Shown here one piece after another: positions 40,247-51,789 of a stretch of 64,000 nt of DNA. A model generated the notes under the pieces. That model saw only the letters and a program-made list of their open reading frames with translations, made no database searches and was not told the origin of the DNA. The position numbers and the translations under genes are program-made. This DNA is from Streptococcus parasanguinis ATCC 15912. GTDB lineage: Bacteria > Bacillota > Bacilli > Lactobacillales > Streptococcaceae. Location of the stretch: NCBI RefSeq assembly GCF_000164675.2, contig NC_015678.1, forward strand, positions 1,240,001 through 1,304,000, given 5' to 3'. The stretch's first letter is position 1. Every line of letters starts with the position of its first letter.

Positions 40247-41005
40247 ATGGAAGAGTCAAAACAGATCAACCAAGTGATCGACGTTCTGATGTTAGCTGGA
40301 ACTCTCCTGTTAGAAAGCGGTTCTGAGATCCACCGAGTCGAAGATACGATGATCCGGATTGCCCATTCACAGGGAATCGACGATTGCAATGCTTTAGCGA
40401 TGCCGGTCGCTATTTTCTTTTCAATCGAGAATGCCAATATCACGCGTATGAAACGGATCTTACGGACCAATTACAATATTGAAAAGGTCTGTGATGTTAA
40501 CCAGATCTCTCGTCAACTGGTCTCTGGAGAGATGGATCTCTCTCAAGCCTACCAGGCCTTGAGAGAGTTAAAAAATAAGCGCGTTCCTTATACCAATCTC
40601 CAGTTGACCATTGCGGCGACTCTCAGTGCGCCTTTCTTCTCCATCATGTTTGGAGGAAATGTCTACGACGCGATTGGGGCAGTCATCGCAACTGTTTTTG
40701 CCTTTTCTTTTTCACTTGTCGTTGAGAAATACGTTCGTATTCCTTTTGCAACAGCCTTTGCGGCCGCCTTTATCTTTGGATTTTTAGCCCATATCTGGGC
40801 CAAATATAGTGGTTTTCCTTCCAATACGGATCTCATTATCGCTGGCTGTGTCATGCCCTTCGTTCCTGGAATTGCCATGACCAATGCTGTACGGGATCTT
40901 ATGAACAACCACCTCAACTCAGGGATGAGTAAACTTTTTGAGACCCTCCTTATCACACTTGCACTTGGTGCCGGAACTACGGTCGCCCTAGTCCTTATGA
41001 AATAA
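40247..41005 (+). CDS. Threonine/serine exporter, N-terminal (ThrE/DUF1212) half
   Basis: 252 residues. The soluble N-terminal part contains ESGSEIHRVEDTMIRIA, the hallmark of the ThrE N-terminal domain, and is followed by five membrane helices (KYVRIPFATAFAAAFIFG onward). It works with the product of the next gene as a split ThrE-type exporter of threonine/serine in the cytoplasmic membrane. The stop codon is one base before the next ATG. Confidence 0.88.
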   Translation: MEESKQINQVIDVLMLAGTLLLESGSEIHRVEDTMIRIAHSQGIDDCNALAMPVAIFFSIENANITRMKRILRTNYNIEKVCDVNQISRQLVSGEMDLSQAYQALRELKNKRVPYTNLQLTIAATLSAPFFSIMFGGNVYDAIGAVIATVFAFSFSLVVEKYVRIPFATAFAAAFIFGFLAHIWAKYSGFPSNTDLIIAGCVMPFVPGIAMTNAVRDLMNNHLNSGMSKLFETLLITLALGAGTTVALVLMK

Positions 41006-41006
41006 A

Positions 41007-41477
41007 ATGATGAACCTAACTGAATTTTTAATCCAAGCGGTGGCCAGTTTGATTGCCATCATTACCTTTTTAATCGTCCTCAATGTGCAACGCTCCATGC
41101 TAATCCCTGGAGGAATCCTAGGCATGAGCATTTGGTTGCTTTACTATGTACTAAAAGGGCCTACCAATGTCATCGTAGCAACCTTTATCGCCGCTATTGT
41201 AGGATCCTGTATCAGTCAGATTTTAAGTATCGTTCTCAAGACTCCTGTTGTGGTCTTTATGTTATCCATTCTCGCCCCCTTAGTTCCTGGATATATTTCC
41301 TATCGGACGACTTCCTTTTTTGTCAGTGGCCAATATCGCCAGGCAGTGACCAGCGTGACCCTGGTGGTTATTCTGGCCTTGGTGATTTCCATCGGGATGG
41401 CTAGTGGCTCTGTCGTCTTGAAACTGTATCATTCTTATCAACGTTATCAGAAAAGAAAAGCAGCTAATGTAAACTAG
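41007..41477 (+). CDS. Threonine/serine exporter, C-terminal (DUF3815-like) half
   Basis: 156 residues with about four to five membrane helices and a basic cytoplasmic tail (YHSYQRYQKRKAANVN). In some bacteria this domain is fused to the preceding one; here they are separate and translationally coupled. Motif PGGILGMSIWLLYY and APLVPGYISYR fit the family. Confidence 0.88.
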   Translation: MMNLTEFLIQAVASLIAIITFLIVLNVQRSMLIPGGILGMSIWLLYYVLKGPTNVIVATFIAAIVGSCISQILSIVLKTPVVVFMLSILAPLVPGYISYRTTSFFVSGQYRQAVTSVTLVVILALVISIGMASGSVVLKLYHSYQRYQKRKAANVN

Positions 41478-41636
41478 CATTGATTACTTTTCTTTTTATG
41501 ATTGTCTGTAGACTTATAAAATACATACGCGAATGCTCCAAGCAAATCACTAGGAACTAAAAAGATCTCTAACTATTAAGTAGGAGCTGTATAGAAACTG
41601 GTGAATAGAAAACTGATTTGATGCTTTTCCCTCCTT
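41474..41636 (-). pseudogene. Decayed small membrane-protein gene
   Basis: In the 462-base gap before mvaS. On the minus strand AAGGAGGG (around 41628-41636) is followed by ATC where ATG would be expected, then KSVFYSPVSIQLLL, a stop, and in another frame EIFLVPSDLLGAFAYVFYKS ending TDNHKKKSNQC at a TAG (41476-41474). It reads as a small hydrophobic protein with a basic tail that lost its start and frame. The rest of the gap (41640-41900) is AT-rich, with an extended -10 (TGGTAGAAT) for mvaS at its end. Confidence 0.35.
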
Positions 41637-41939
41637 AAAATATCATCAAAGACACAGATAATTGAATTTTCAAGGACCCCCTATTACCTAAAATTAGGAC
41701 CTTTTAGAATCATCTACTCTATCATTCACCCATTCCTTTTAGTAAACAAAAGTTGAGTCTTTTTCTTTATTATTCTCTATTTTGACCTTCCACATTAATT
41801 TCTAACCAGCAACGATTCAAATTCGATCCTAAGAATGATTTCCAATAGGATCTAGCTTTTTCAAGGGAATTTTGCTCTTAAATATGGTAGAATAGTAACG
41901 AAATATACTAGTAGATATCAAATAAAAAAGAGGTTAAGA

Positions 41940-43112
41940 ATGACAATTGGGATTGATAAGATTGGTTTTGCGACGAGTCCTTATGTCTTGCGTTTAGAAG
42001 ATTTGGCTACTGCTCGTGATACCGATCCCGAAAAACTAAGCAAGGGTCTTCTCTTAAAAGAACAAAGTGTTGCGCCGATCACAGAAGACATCGTCACATT
42101 GGCTGCTACTGCAGCAGATGATATTTTAACAGACGAAGACAAAGAAGCGATCGACATGGTGATTCTTGCGACAGAATCTGGAATTGACCAGAGTAAGGCT
42201 GCTGCTGTGTTTGTCCATGGCTTACTAGATATCCAGCCTTTCGCCCGCTCTTTTGAGATGAAAGAAGCCTGCTATGCTGCGACTGCTGCCTTGGATTATG
42301 CTAAACTCCATGTTGAAAAATTCCCACAGAGTAAGGTTTTGGTCATTGCCAGTGACATTGCTAAATACGGAATTGGGACTCCTGGTGAACCAACACAAGG
42401 GGCTGGAGCAGTTGCTATGCTGATCAGCCACAATCCTCGTATTCTATCTTTTAACGATGACAATGTTGCCCAAACACGTGATGTCATGGATTTTTGGCGT
42501 CCAAATTATGCGACAACTCCCTTCGTGAATGGAATTTATTCAACGCAACAATATCTAGATTCTCTGAAAACAACTTGGGCGGAATACCAGAAACGAACTG
42601 GCCTTGCCTTGACAGACTTTGCAGCTGTCTGCTTCCACTTGCCTTATCCGAAATTAGCTCTCAAGGGCTTGAAAAAAATCTTGGATAAGTCATTATCAGA
42701 AGAGAAAAAAGATCAATTACAATACAACTTTGATCAATCGATTCTATACAGCCAACGCGTGGGAAATATCTACACTGGATCTCTTTTCCTAGGCTTGCTG
42801 TCACTACTGGAAAATCAACCCCAACTCAAAGCTGGGGACCGAATCGCCCTCTTTAGCTATGGAAGTGGAGCGGTTTCTGAGATCTTTAGTGCCAATCTCG
42901 TTCCTGGTTTTGAGCAACTCTTAGATCACAAACGCATGGAAAAACTGGACCAACGTACGGTTCTTAGTGTTGCTGACTACGAACGACTCTTTTATGAGGA
43001 AGTAGATCTAGATCCTAGTGGCAATCAAGTGTTTGAGCCTGCTACGCATCAAACTTTTGCTTTGACAGAGATCAAGGAACACCAACGCACTTACCAGAAA
43101 GTAGAAAAATAA
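41940..43112 (+). CDS. mvaS: Hydroxymethylglutaryl-CoA synthase
   Basis: 390 residues. Condenses acetyl-CoA with acetoacetyl-CoA to HMG-CoA, the first committed step of the mevalonate route. Nucleophile Cys111 in MKEACYAATAALD, general base Glu about 79, and His in CFHLPYPKLA. The C-terminal FSYGSGAVSEIFSANLV closes the thiolase fold. SD AGAGG before ATG. Stop overlaps the mvaA start by one base (TAATG). Confidence 0.96.
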   Translation: MTIGIDKIGFATSPYVLRLEDLATARDTDPEKLSKGLLLKEQSVAPITEDIVTLAATAADDILTDEDKEAIDMVILATESGIDQSKAAAVFVHGLLDIQPFARSFEMKEACYAATAALDYAKLHVEKFPQSKVLVIASDIAKYGIGTPGEPTQGAGAVAMLISHNPRILSFNDDNVAQTRDVMDFWRPNYATTPFVNGIYSTQQYLDSLKTTWAEYQKRTGLALTDFAAVCFHLPYPKLALKGLKKILDKSLSEEKKDQLQYNFDQSILYSQRVGNIYTGSLFLGLLSLLENQPQLKAGDRIALFSYGSGAVSEIFSANLVPGFEQLLDHKRMEKLDQRTVLSVADYERLFYEEVDLDPSGNQVFEPATHQTFALTEIKEHQRTYQKVEK

Positions 43113-44377
43113 TGGCACGATTACCAGGTTTTGCAAAACTTTCTCCCACAGAACGCATAGAGGCCTTACTGAAGGAAGGCCTCTTAACTTGGGATGAAGC
43201 ACAGATCTTAAAAGAACAAAAGGGACTTCCCCTTTCTATTGCAGATCAATTGACGGAAAATGTCTTGTCGACTTTTGACTTGCCTTTTAGCCTTGCTCCT
43301 TATTTTCTGATCAATGGTCGTGACTATGTCCTTCCCATGGTCACAGAAGAGCCTTCCGTGGTCGCGGCTGCCAGCTTTGCAGCCAAGCTCATCCAACGTT
43401 CGGGCGGTTTCACCACCCAGGTGCACCAGCGCCAAATGATTGGTGAGATTGCTCTGACGGATGTTGAAGACGTAGAAGTTGCTAGCAAGCGCATCCTAGA
43501 GGACAAGGAAACCCTTCTTCAGCTCGCTAATGAAGCCTATCCTTCGATCGTTAAGCGTGGAGGTGGAGCGAGGGATCTTTGGGTCGAAAACAAGGGGGAC
43601 TTTCTTATTGTCTACTTGGCTGTCGATCCCAAAGAAGCCATGGGGGCCAATATGCTCAACACGATGCTGGAGGCTCTGACCGATCGCATCCAGAAACTCT
43701 CTGGTGGTCAGGCCTTGATGGCAATTTTATCCAACTTGGCTACTCGCTCTTTGGTGAGTGCACGGTGTGCCATCGATTTTAAAGTACTGAGTCGAAATCC
43801 TGAGGAAGCCATTGAGATTGCCCACCGGATGGAGCTAGCTAGCCAACTGGCTCAAGTGGATCCTTACCGTGCGGCCACTCATAACAAGGGAATTTTTAAC
43901 GGGATTGATGCCCTGGTCCTTGCAACAGGCAATGACTGGCGGGCCATCGAAGCAGGAGCCCATGCCTATGCTGCACAAAGTGGTTCTTACAAAGGCTTGA
44001 GTCACTGGACAAGTCAGCCGAAAGAGAAAAAACTCTATGGAGAGATCACCCTGCCAATGCCGGTTGCGACAAAAGGAGGCTCGATTGGCCTCAATCCAAC
44101 GGTTCAAGTCAGCCACCGTTTGCTAGGAGAGCCTTCTGCTATTGAATTAGCTGGTATCATCGCTTCGCTCGGTTTGGCGCAGAATTTCGCGGCCCTCAAA
44201 GCCCTTGTCACCACAGGGATTCAAGCAGGACATATGAAACTCCAAGCACGCTCCCTAGCCCTTCTAGCAGGAGCTAAGGAAGAGGAAGTTCCACGATTGG
44301 TCAGCCAACTCCTTGAAAACAAACCCTTTAACTTAGAAAAGGCACAAACACTCTTACAAGAATTGAGAAAATCATGA
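43112..44377 (+). CDS. mvaA: Hydroxymethylglutaryl-CoA reductase, class II
   Basis: 421 residues. Reduces HMG-CoA to mevalonate. Class II marks: N-terminal FAKLSPTERIEALL, MVTEEPSVVAAASFAAKL with catalytic Glu, the catalytic Lys in RAATHNKGIFNGIDAL, and catalytic His near the C-terminus in AGHMKLQARS. Co-transcribed with mvaS. The TGA stop is immediately followed by the outermost hairpin of an IS200-type element, so the last codons may have been shaped by the insertion. Confidence 0.95.
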   Translation: MARLPGFAKLSPTERIEALLKEGLLTWDEAQILKEQKGLPLSIADQLTENVLSTFDLPFSLAPYFLINGRDYVLPMVTEEPSVVAAASFAAKLIQRSGGFTTQVHQRQMIGEIALTDVEDVEVASKRILEDKETLLQLANEAYPSIVKRGGGARDLWVENKGDFLIVYLAVDPKEAMGANMLNTMLEALTDRIQKLSGGQALMAILSNLATRSLVSARCAIDFKVLSRNPEEAIEIAHRMELASQLAQVDPYRAATHNKGIFNGIDALVLATGNDWRAIEAGAHAYAAQSGSYKGLSHWTSQPKEKKLYGEITLPMPVATKGGSIGLNPTVQVSHRLLGEPSAIELAGIIASLGLAQNFAALKALVTTGIQAGHMKLQARSLALLAGAKEEEVPRLVSQLLENKPFNLEKAQTLLQELRKS

Positions 44378-45115
44378 CCACCCGTCAAACGGGTGGTTTG
44401 TACCAGGGCTATAAGCCCAGACAACTAGCCAGCGCCTAAAGACGCTGGCTTTCACTTTGTTCAAGCCTTATTGCATTTGACTCGTCACAAGCCTCTCAAA
44501 GAGGCATATGTACTACTTGCCACTATCCCTAAAGGGATCTTCATATTCTTTTACACTCAACTTATCTAAAGCAATATCTTTTCGCTCTTGTTCCTGAATG
44601 TATTTCTTTATTGTGGCTTCGTTGAGGCCAACTGTACTTACATAATATCCCTCTGCTCAAAAATGTCGATTTCCAAACTTATATTCCAGATTTGCGTGTT
44701 TATCGAACATCATTAGAGCACTTTTACCTTTTAAATATCCCATGAAGCTTGCAACACTAATTCTAGGTGGAATGCTTACCAACATATGAACATGATCTGG
44801 CATTAAATGGCCTTCGATAATCTCAACACCTTTATAACTACATAATCTATGGAATATTTCTCCCAAACTACTTCGATATTGATTATAGATCACTTTTCGT
44901 CTATACTTAGGGGTGAACACAATGTGATATTTACACATCCATTTTGTGTGTGATAAACTATGTGCTTTTTGAGCCATATTTTTCTCCTCTCGCTTTACAA
45001 TTGGCTTGAACACCTTAATTGTATCGCGTTTGGAGTTTTTTTGGTATAACCTTCGATGCGCACCCGCATAGCGGGTGGTTTTTTTGTCTCGCACCTAACG
45101 GAGCGAGACGGACTG
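44378..45115 (-). mobile_element. IS200/IS605-family element, single-gene type, inactive
   Basis: One HUH transposase gene on the minus strand flanked by subterminal hairpins instead of inverted repeats. Right side: CCACCCGT/ACGGGTGG (44378-44396), GGGCT/AGCCC (about 44407-44419), GCCAGCG/CGCTGGC (44428-44449). Left side: CACCCGC/GCGGGTG (about 45061-45078) and GTCTCGC/GCGAGAC (about 45087-45110). Exact ends are uncertain. Confidence 0.8.
44513..44977 (-). pseudogene. tnpA: IS200-type transposase TnpA with an internal stop
   Basis: Start ATG 44977 (MAQKAHSLSHTKW). The HUH motif is in MPDHVHMLVS. An in-frame TGA at 44657-44659 follows FGNRHF; the same frame then continues AEGYYVSTVGLNEATI to a TAG at 44513-44515, giving a 155-codon frame. 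In the family the residue at the stop is Trp, so TGG to TGA is the likely change. The truncated protein lacks the catalytic Tyr that follows in GYYVSTVG and cannot nick DNA. Confidence 0.85.
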
Positions 45116-45128
45116 AAAGTCACATAAT

Positions 45129-45160
45129 AAAAGAACTAAGACCCATGTCTTAGTTCTTTT
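45129..45160 (-). terminator. Terminator of the C69 peptidase/PrsW-like operon
   Basis: 14-bp perfect stem AAAAGAACTAAGAC/GTCTTAGTTCTTTT with a four-base loop, 19 bases past the stop codon. Confidence 0.9.
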
Positions 45161-45178
45161 GTGTTTGAAAAAATTTTC

Positions 45179-46006
45179 TTATTGTTTTAAAAATGGCAAC
45201 TCGGGATGTTTCTTGGTATAGAGCACCACTTCGATAAAGGTCCCTACTTGGACGGCAAAGAGCAGTCCGACGAGAAGATTAATCCGATGGTCTGTTTCAT
45301 AAAACGGAGAGTTCCATAAGAAGTGATTGGCTACTGTTGAGAGAACACACCAGAGCCCAAAGAGTTTTTCCTTTTGCTGGGTCACTTGAGACAACAAGAG
45401 GAAGACACCAACTGATACAACAGCTGTATAGAGGGCATGTGAAGCTAATCCACCAGAGATACGGTTAATGGCCTCAGTGACAGCGGCTAATTGGCTGGTT
45501 TTTGTTTGGCGGGCAACGTACCCTAAATCCTCAATGATCTGAAAACCAAAGCCAGAGCCCAAGCCGGCAATTAGAATCGCTTTTAGATCTTTTTTGCTAA
45601 CCATCAAGACTACCCAAAAGGCAACCAGGGCCTTAAAGAATTCTTCTGAAAATGGTGCCGTCAAGGCATCGGTCCACTTGTTAAAGACAGTGGCATCCTT
45701 GATCACCTGGCTATTCATAATATCAATCAAGCTATTGCCTGAAAAGCTCAACCAGCCTGCTACGAAGGCTCCTCCAAACATGGCAATCCATAGGATGTAG
45801 GTTGGTACGGACAACTGCTTGCCCAATCGTTTTGAAAAGAGATAGAGCGGGATAATAATAGCAGCTAAGACAGACAAGTTTAAGACCAAGTCTCTGCCTG
45901 CAGACTGGCTAAATTCTTGTTGAGAAAGATGACCGAGTTCAAACTCCAAGCCAATTCCTGCAAACAGTAGAAAAAGATAAATCGAGGCTCTTTGAATTTT
46001 AGTCAT
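45179..46006 (-). CDS. PrsW-like intramembrane metalloprotease
   Basis: 275 residues, about eight membrane helices. PrsW motifs: EExxK as SEEFFKAL, FQIIEDLGYV with a second acidic residue, and HALYTAV plus NHFLWN with the likely metal-binding His. Proteases of this family cut membrane substrates such as anti-sigma factors. Start overlaps the preceding C69 peptidase gene by eight bases, with GGAGG inside that gene, so the two are translated together; the peptidase's C-terminal membrane helix is an obvious candidate substrate (inference). Confidence 0.82.
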   Translation of the reverse strand: MTKIQRASIYLFLLFAGIGLEFELGHLSQQEFSQSAGRDLVLNLSVLAAIIIPLYLFSKRLGKQLSVPTYILWIAMFGGAFVAGWLSFSGNSLIDIMNSQVIKDATVFNKWTDALTAPFSEEFFKALVAFWVVLMVSKKDLKAILIAGLGSGFGFQIIEDLGYVARQTKTSQLAAVTEAINRISGGLASHALYTAVVSVGVFLLLSQVTQQKEKLFGLWCVLSTVANHFLWNSPFYETDHRINLLVGLLFAVQVGTFIEVVLYTKKHPELPFLKQ

Positions 46007-47660
46007 CTTGTTTTCCTCCCTTTTGTTTCTTTGAGCGAATCAGGTAGATCACAATCGCTAGAAGGGTTGCCCCGAATAAGCCTGCTGCTAGAATGTAATC
46101 ATAGTCAAATTCAACGAGATCAATCTTTTCTTCATAAGCAGCATCTTCTTCGTCATCTAGATCTTGCAGGGCACTTTTTCCGTGTTCATCTGCTACCTTT
46201 TGTTCTGCTTCTTTTCTGATTTCTTGCAAGCGTTCGAAGGTTTTCTCAGCTCTTGCCAAGCTTTCCTCTGTTGCCTTCTTACTAGCTTCTTCAGGCTGAG
46301 AAGCAAGGGCGATTTGTTCCTGATCACTCAGATCTTGTTCGACCATCCACTGAGACTCCAATCGTTCCATTTCAGTACGAATCGCCCCATCTTCGAATAA
46401 ATCTGGATACTTGGCCACAAGGTCATTGATTCTTGAAATGGTCCAATACCAAGAGCGATCATTGTAATGATCCCCTAATTCTTGGTAGGCCTGATAGGTG
46501 TTGAGAATATTGCCATAGTAGGGTAGGTATGGAGCATTTCGTGGACTACCCATCGACAGCCACATGGTGCCTCCACCTGCACTCGCTGGGACATCATCTT
46601 TCAGTTGGAAAATATGGGCCTCCATGACATTTGGATTGGAAATAGGGTATTTATAAACCGCATCAAACTCTCCTTTTTTCGGAATGCCTTTTCCATCCAG
46701 CTCCATTTGGTCCTGTGGTTTATATTTGGTTCCTTCCAAACGATTGCGTTGGAGATTCATGGCATCGCGGAGAGTTAATTTCCGATCTGTTGTATGAAGA
46801 AGTTCAAAGGACGAATCGTCATATTTAACAGGAGAGCTTGGGTCTAACGATTTGATTCCCGACCAAACCCGTGAGCGATCTGCTTCTTGCAAAGGCGGAT
46901 TATAGGATTGAGAAACGTGGAATTTTCCGTCCACTTCCTTATAGCTATTGGCTTCTTTGGCGACTTTTTCAAGATCTTTTGAAGCGATCGTGCGTTCGGT
47001 ATCCGATAGATCGACATGCCCTAAGAAGAAGGTATTTGGAAAGACCGCAAATCGATCCTCTGGGAATAGAATCGCCGCATATTGATGGCCAGATAGGATT
47101 TCCATATACCAGACGCCTTCTTTATCGGCAATGGTCACAATATTTCCTTCTGCAGCGCCTTTTTCTTCAATGATTTTAGCAATGAGTTCGACCCCTTCTC
47201 TTGCGGTTTTCACACTAGGGAGAACGATACTTGTCAAGCCCGATTCTGCGAGGCCATCCTTGACATAGGGATCCACCTTTTGGATCTTGTCATTTGCTGA
47301 AGCAGATACAGTGGCAGAAATGGAAACTCCATATTCATTGAATCCTGCTTCGTCAAAAATTCCCTGATCAGGGGTGACATCTGGAACCGCTGTATACTTA
47401 TAGCTAATCTCTGGCAAGGGATACTGAAAACCGTTGGCAGCATCTTCAAAGATGGCTCCTTTTTTATTGTAGACACGCTCTCTGACCACAAAATTTTTAT
47501 TATGGTTGGGCTCTAAATCTTCGGTACGCCCTACCAAGGTCGAGCCATCGGCAGTCAATTTCTTCCCGATGATGAACCCTGTACAAGCCTCAACAGGTTG
47601 AGCAATCAACAAAAGCGGAAGCAAGGCTGCTACAGCTGATCGAAAATAGTGCTTCTTCAT
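45999..47660 (-). CDS. Secreted, membrane-tethered C69-family dipeptidase
   Basis: 553 residues. Signal peptide (residues 1-25, MKKHYFRSAV...QPVEA) ends directly before Cys26 in CTGFIIGKKLTADGST, which is the N-terminal nucleophile of the family. Signal peptidase cleavage would itself create the active enzyme. The catalytic domain runs to about 430 and keeps VGRTEDLE and EAGFNEYGVSIS. A charged helical stalk (about 430-510, Glu/Lys/Ala-rich) leads to a C-terminal membrane helix (DYILAAGLFGATLLAIVIYLI, about 514-534) and a basic tail, but no LPxTG. It probably supplies amino acids from peptides at the cell surface. Confidence 0.92.
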   Translation of the reverse strand: MKKHYFRSAVAALLPLLLIAQPVEACTGFIIGKKLTADGSTLVGRTEDLEPNHNKNFVVRERVYNKKGAIFEDAANGFQYPLPEISYKYTAVPDVTPDQGIFDEAGFNEYGVSISATVSASANDKIQKVDPYVKDGLAESGLTSIVLPSVKTAREGVELIAKIIEEKGAAEGNIVTIADKEGVWYMEILSGHQYAAILFPEDRFAVFPNTFFLGHVDLSDTERTIASKDLEKVAKEANSYKEVDGKFHVSQSYNPPLQEADRSRVWSGIKSLDPSSPVKYDDSSFELLHTTDRKLTLRDAMNLQRNRLEGTKYKPQDQMELDGKGIPKKGEFDAVYKYPISNPNVMEAHIFQLKDDVPASAGGGTMWLSMGSPRNAPYLPYYGNILNTYQAYQELGDHYNDRSWYWTISRINDLVAKYPDLFEDGAIRTEMERLESQWMVEQDLSDQEQIALASQPEEASKKATEESLARAEKTFERLQEIRKEAEQKVADEHGKSALQDLDDEEDAAYEEKIDLVEFDYDYILAAGLFGATLLAIVIYLIRSKKQKGGKQDD

Positions 47661-47797
47661 CCTAAACTCCTTTTTAAAAATGTTTTTCCTTATTTAGTAT
47701 ACTCTTTTACAAGCCTGTTTTGCAAGCGATTCCAGCAACCGTAAACGATTCGTAAACTATCAGAATTTTTGAGGTGAAACACTTTTTCAAAAAAGAA

Positions 47798-47973
47798 GAG
47801 GCTGGGACAAAAGTCCTAGCCTCTCAATTATTTTTGGATTGTCGAGCAAGACGCAGTGGTTGAGTGGGCTCTACTACGCTGATTTCATCAGCTTTTACAG
47901 CCCTACTCAACTGTGCGGAGGTGGGACGACGAAATCGAATTCTAACGAATTACCGATTTCTGTCCCACTCTCT
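47798..47973 (-). repeat. 175-bp hairpin repeat, copy 3 (reverse)
   Basis: Between the C69 peptidase and fni; same ends and core as the other copies, with GCTGATTTCATCAGC in the centre. Its final hairpin ends two bases before the fni stop codon and likely terminates the mevalonate operon. Confidence 0.92.
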
Positions 47974-47974
47974 T

Positions 47975-49972
<1,998 letters not shown>

Positions 49973-49983
<11 letters not shown>

Positions 49984-50923
49984 CTTGAGGATCCTTTGTC
50001 TTAGATACGATGGTCCGATAGCGGGCATCAAATAAAGGCATCAGCTGATCCAAGTCTTCTTCTAAACAGAGAACCTTAACGTTTGGCCCTGCATCCATGG
50101 TGAAGTAACAAGCATGGCCTGCTACGCGAAGCTCACGGACAAAGTCCATGGCTTTATGGCTTTCTTCTGTCAAGTAGCTAAAGGCTGGAGTGGCTGTTCT
50201 AGTCGTCGCGTGCATAGCAAGGGCATTGCGCTCTGTCAACTGACCGACCTGTTCAAAATCATTGCCAGCTAGATAGTCCAGCATGTCCTTGTAATCTTGT
50301 CGAGACTCTTCGATCCATTCTTTGAAATTAGTCGAAGTCTCCATGCAGCGTTTCATCCCTTCCCGGCTGGAAACGGGCTTTTGCTTGTCATTGAGGACCA
50401 ACATGATCATTGCTAATTTCAGGTCTGTCTTGACCTTATAAATTTCTCCACTTTCTTTGTCCCAGGCTGCTAAGGGACCAAAGAAAGACCGCGAAGAAGA
50501 GCCCGAAGCAAACTTGGCTTTTTGAGCTAATTCCTCCTGGGTCAAGCCCAAATCATAGTACCGATTACAAGCCTTGACGAGAGCAGAGAGCCCGCTTGAG
50601 CTAGAGGACAAGCCTGCTGCGGTTGGCATGTTGTTGCTGGTATCCACCCGAACAAATCCCGCTTCATTTACTGGCTTCAAGCCATCAATCACAGCTCCAA
50701 TTTTGGCTTGCTCAGCTGGATTTTGGAATTCCCCATCGATGTAAAATTCATGTGCAGTCGCATCTGCTGGCAAGGGAGAGAGACTCGTCTCTGTATACAT
50801 ATTCTCTAAGGTCAACGAAATCGAACTGGTCGAAGGGACCATCTGTTTGGCATCTTCTTTTCCCCAGTATTTGATAATCGCGATATTGGCATAGGACTTA
50901 GCCTTTACAGGTTTTCGATCCAT
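49973..50923 (-). CDS. mvaD: Diphosphomevalonate decarboxylase
   Basis: 316 residues. ATP-dependent decarboxylation giving isopentenyl diphosphate. GHMP fold with AKSYANIAIIKYWGK, the ATP loop NNMPTAAGLSSSSSGLSAL, FGPLAAWDKESGE and the C-terminal FTMDAGPNVKVL with catalytic Asp. Overlaps mvk by 19 bases and mvaK2 by 11, indicating tight coupling. Confidence 0.96.
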
Positions 50924-51789
50924 GTATGGTGCGCTCCTTCTTTTTCTAATGCATGGGCAATGGTTGCTGCTTCACGAGAATCCTTGACGAGGGCAATCAC
51001 ACAACCACCAAGACCACCCCCGCTCATTTTAGCGCCTAAGGCCCCGTTTTCAAGGGCAACAGCGACCAAATGGTCTGCTTCAACACAGCTGACACCGACG
51101 GCTCTCAAGTGGTCATGACAAGTAGTCAGAGCCTGTCCTAGGCTCGTTAGATCATTCATTTTCAGAGCCTCTTCCACCTGCTGGGTCAACTGACCAATCT
51201 CATGGAAATGGGACAAAACTTCCTGCCCTTTGGCTTCAACCTTTTGAATCGCCTCACGGGTATTGCCGTGAATTCCCGTATCCGCAATCACCAAGCTCGC
51301 TTTTATACCCAGCTCCAGCGGGTAAAAGCCGACATTTCGGATGAATTTAATGGCTTGATCGCTCAAACAAGTCTTGGCATCGAGCCCACTTGGATTCATA
51401 TGGGCAATGGTTTCTGCTCGATTGACCAGGATTTCTAAGGTCTCATCATCCAGCTCCTCTTGATAATAGTCAAAAACGGCGCGAATGGCTGCGATACTCA
51501 CCGCCGCAGACGATCCCATCCCCCGTTTTTCCGGTACCATGGACTGAATCCGGCAGCGAATCCGGGCTTCTTTTATCCCGAGGTGCTCAAGAGACGCAAA
51601 AACTGCCATGGACAAGGTGTCATCTTCAAACAAAACCCAGGGACTGTCTGCCGGAATGATCTGGCAGATCACTTCGATATGATGGAGAGGCAAAGCAATA
51701 GCCGGATAACCATAGACCACCGCATGCTCTCCAATTAAGATAATTTTACTATGCGCCCTTCCGACGCCTATCTCTTTGTTCATATTCAT
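50905..51789 (-). CDS. mvk: Mevalonate kinase
   Basis: 294 residues (292 if the third codon, also ATG, is used; the ribosome site GAACGAG is weak for both). GHMP kinase with GRAHSKIILIGEHAVVYG, ATP loop EKRGMGSSAAVSIA, catalytic Asp in NPSGLDAKT, and C-terminal KMSGGGLGGCVIAL. First gene of mvk-mvaD-mvaK2-fni, which completes the route started by MvaS/MvaA 7 kb away. Also called mvaK1. Confidence 0.95.
   Translation of the reverse strand: MNMNKEIGVGRAHSKIILIGEHAVVYGYPAIALPLHHIEVICQIIPADSPWVLFEDDTLSMAVFASLEHLGIKEARIRCRIQSMVPEKRGMGSSAAVSIAAIRAVFDYYQEELDDETLEILVNRAETIAHMNPSGLDAKTCLSDQAIKFIRNVGFYPLELGIKASLVIADTGIHGNTREAIQKVEAKGQEVLSHFHEIGQLTQQVEEALKMNDLTSLGQALTTCHDHLRAVGVSCVEADHLVAVALENGALGAKMSGGGLGGCVIALVKDSREAATIAHALEKEGAHHTWIENL

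Noticed and set aside
44378..44450. Tandem hairpins considered as a CRISPR-like array
   Set aside because: Stems differ from each other, spacing is irregular, and they flank an IS200-type transposase; they are insertion-element ends.
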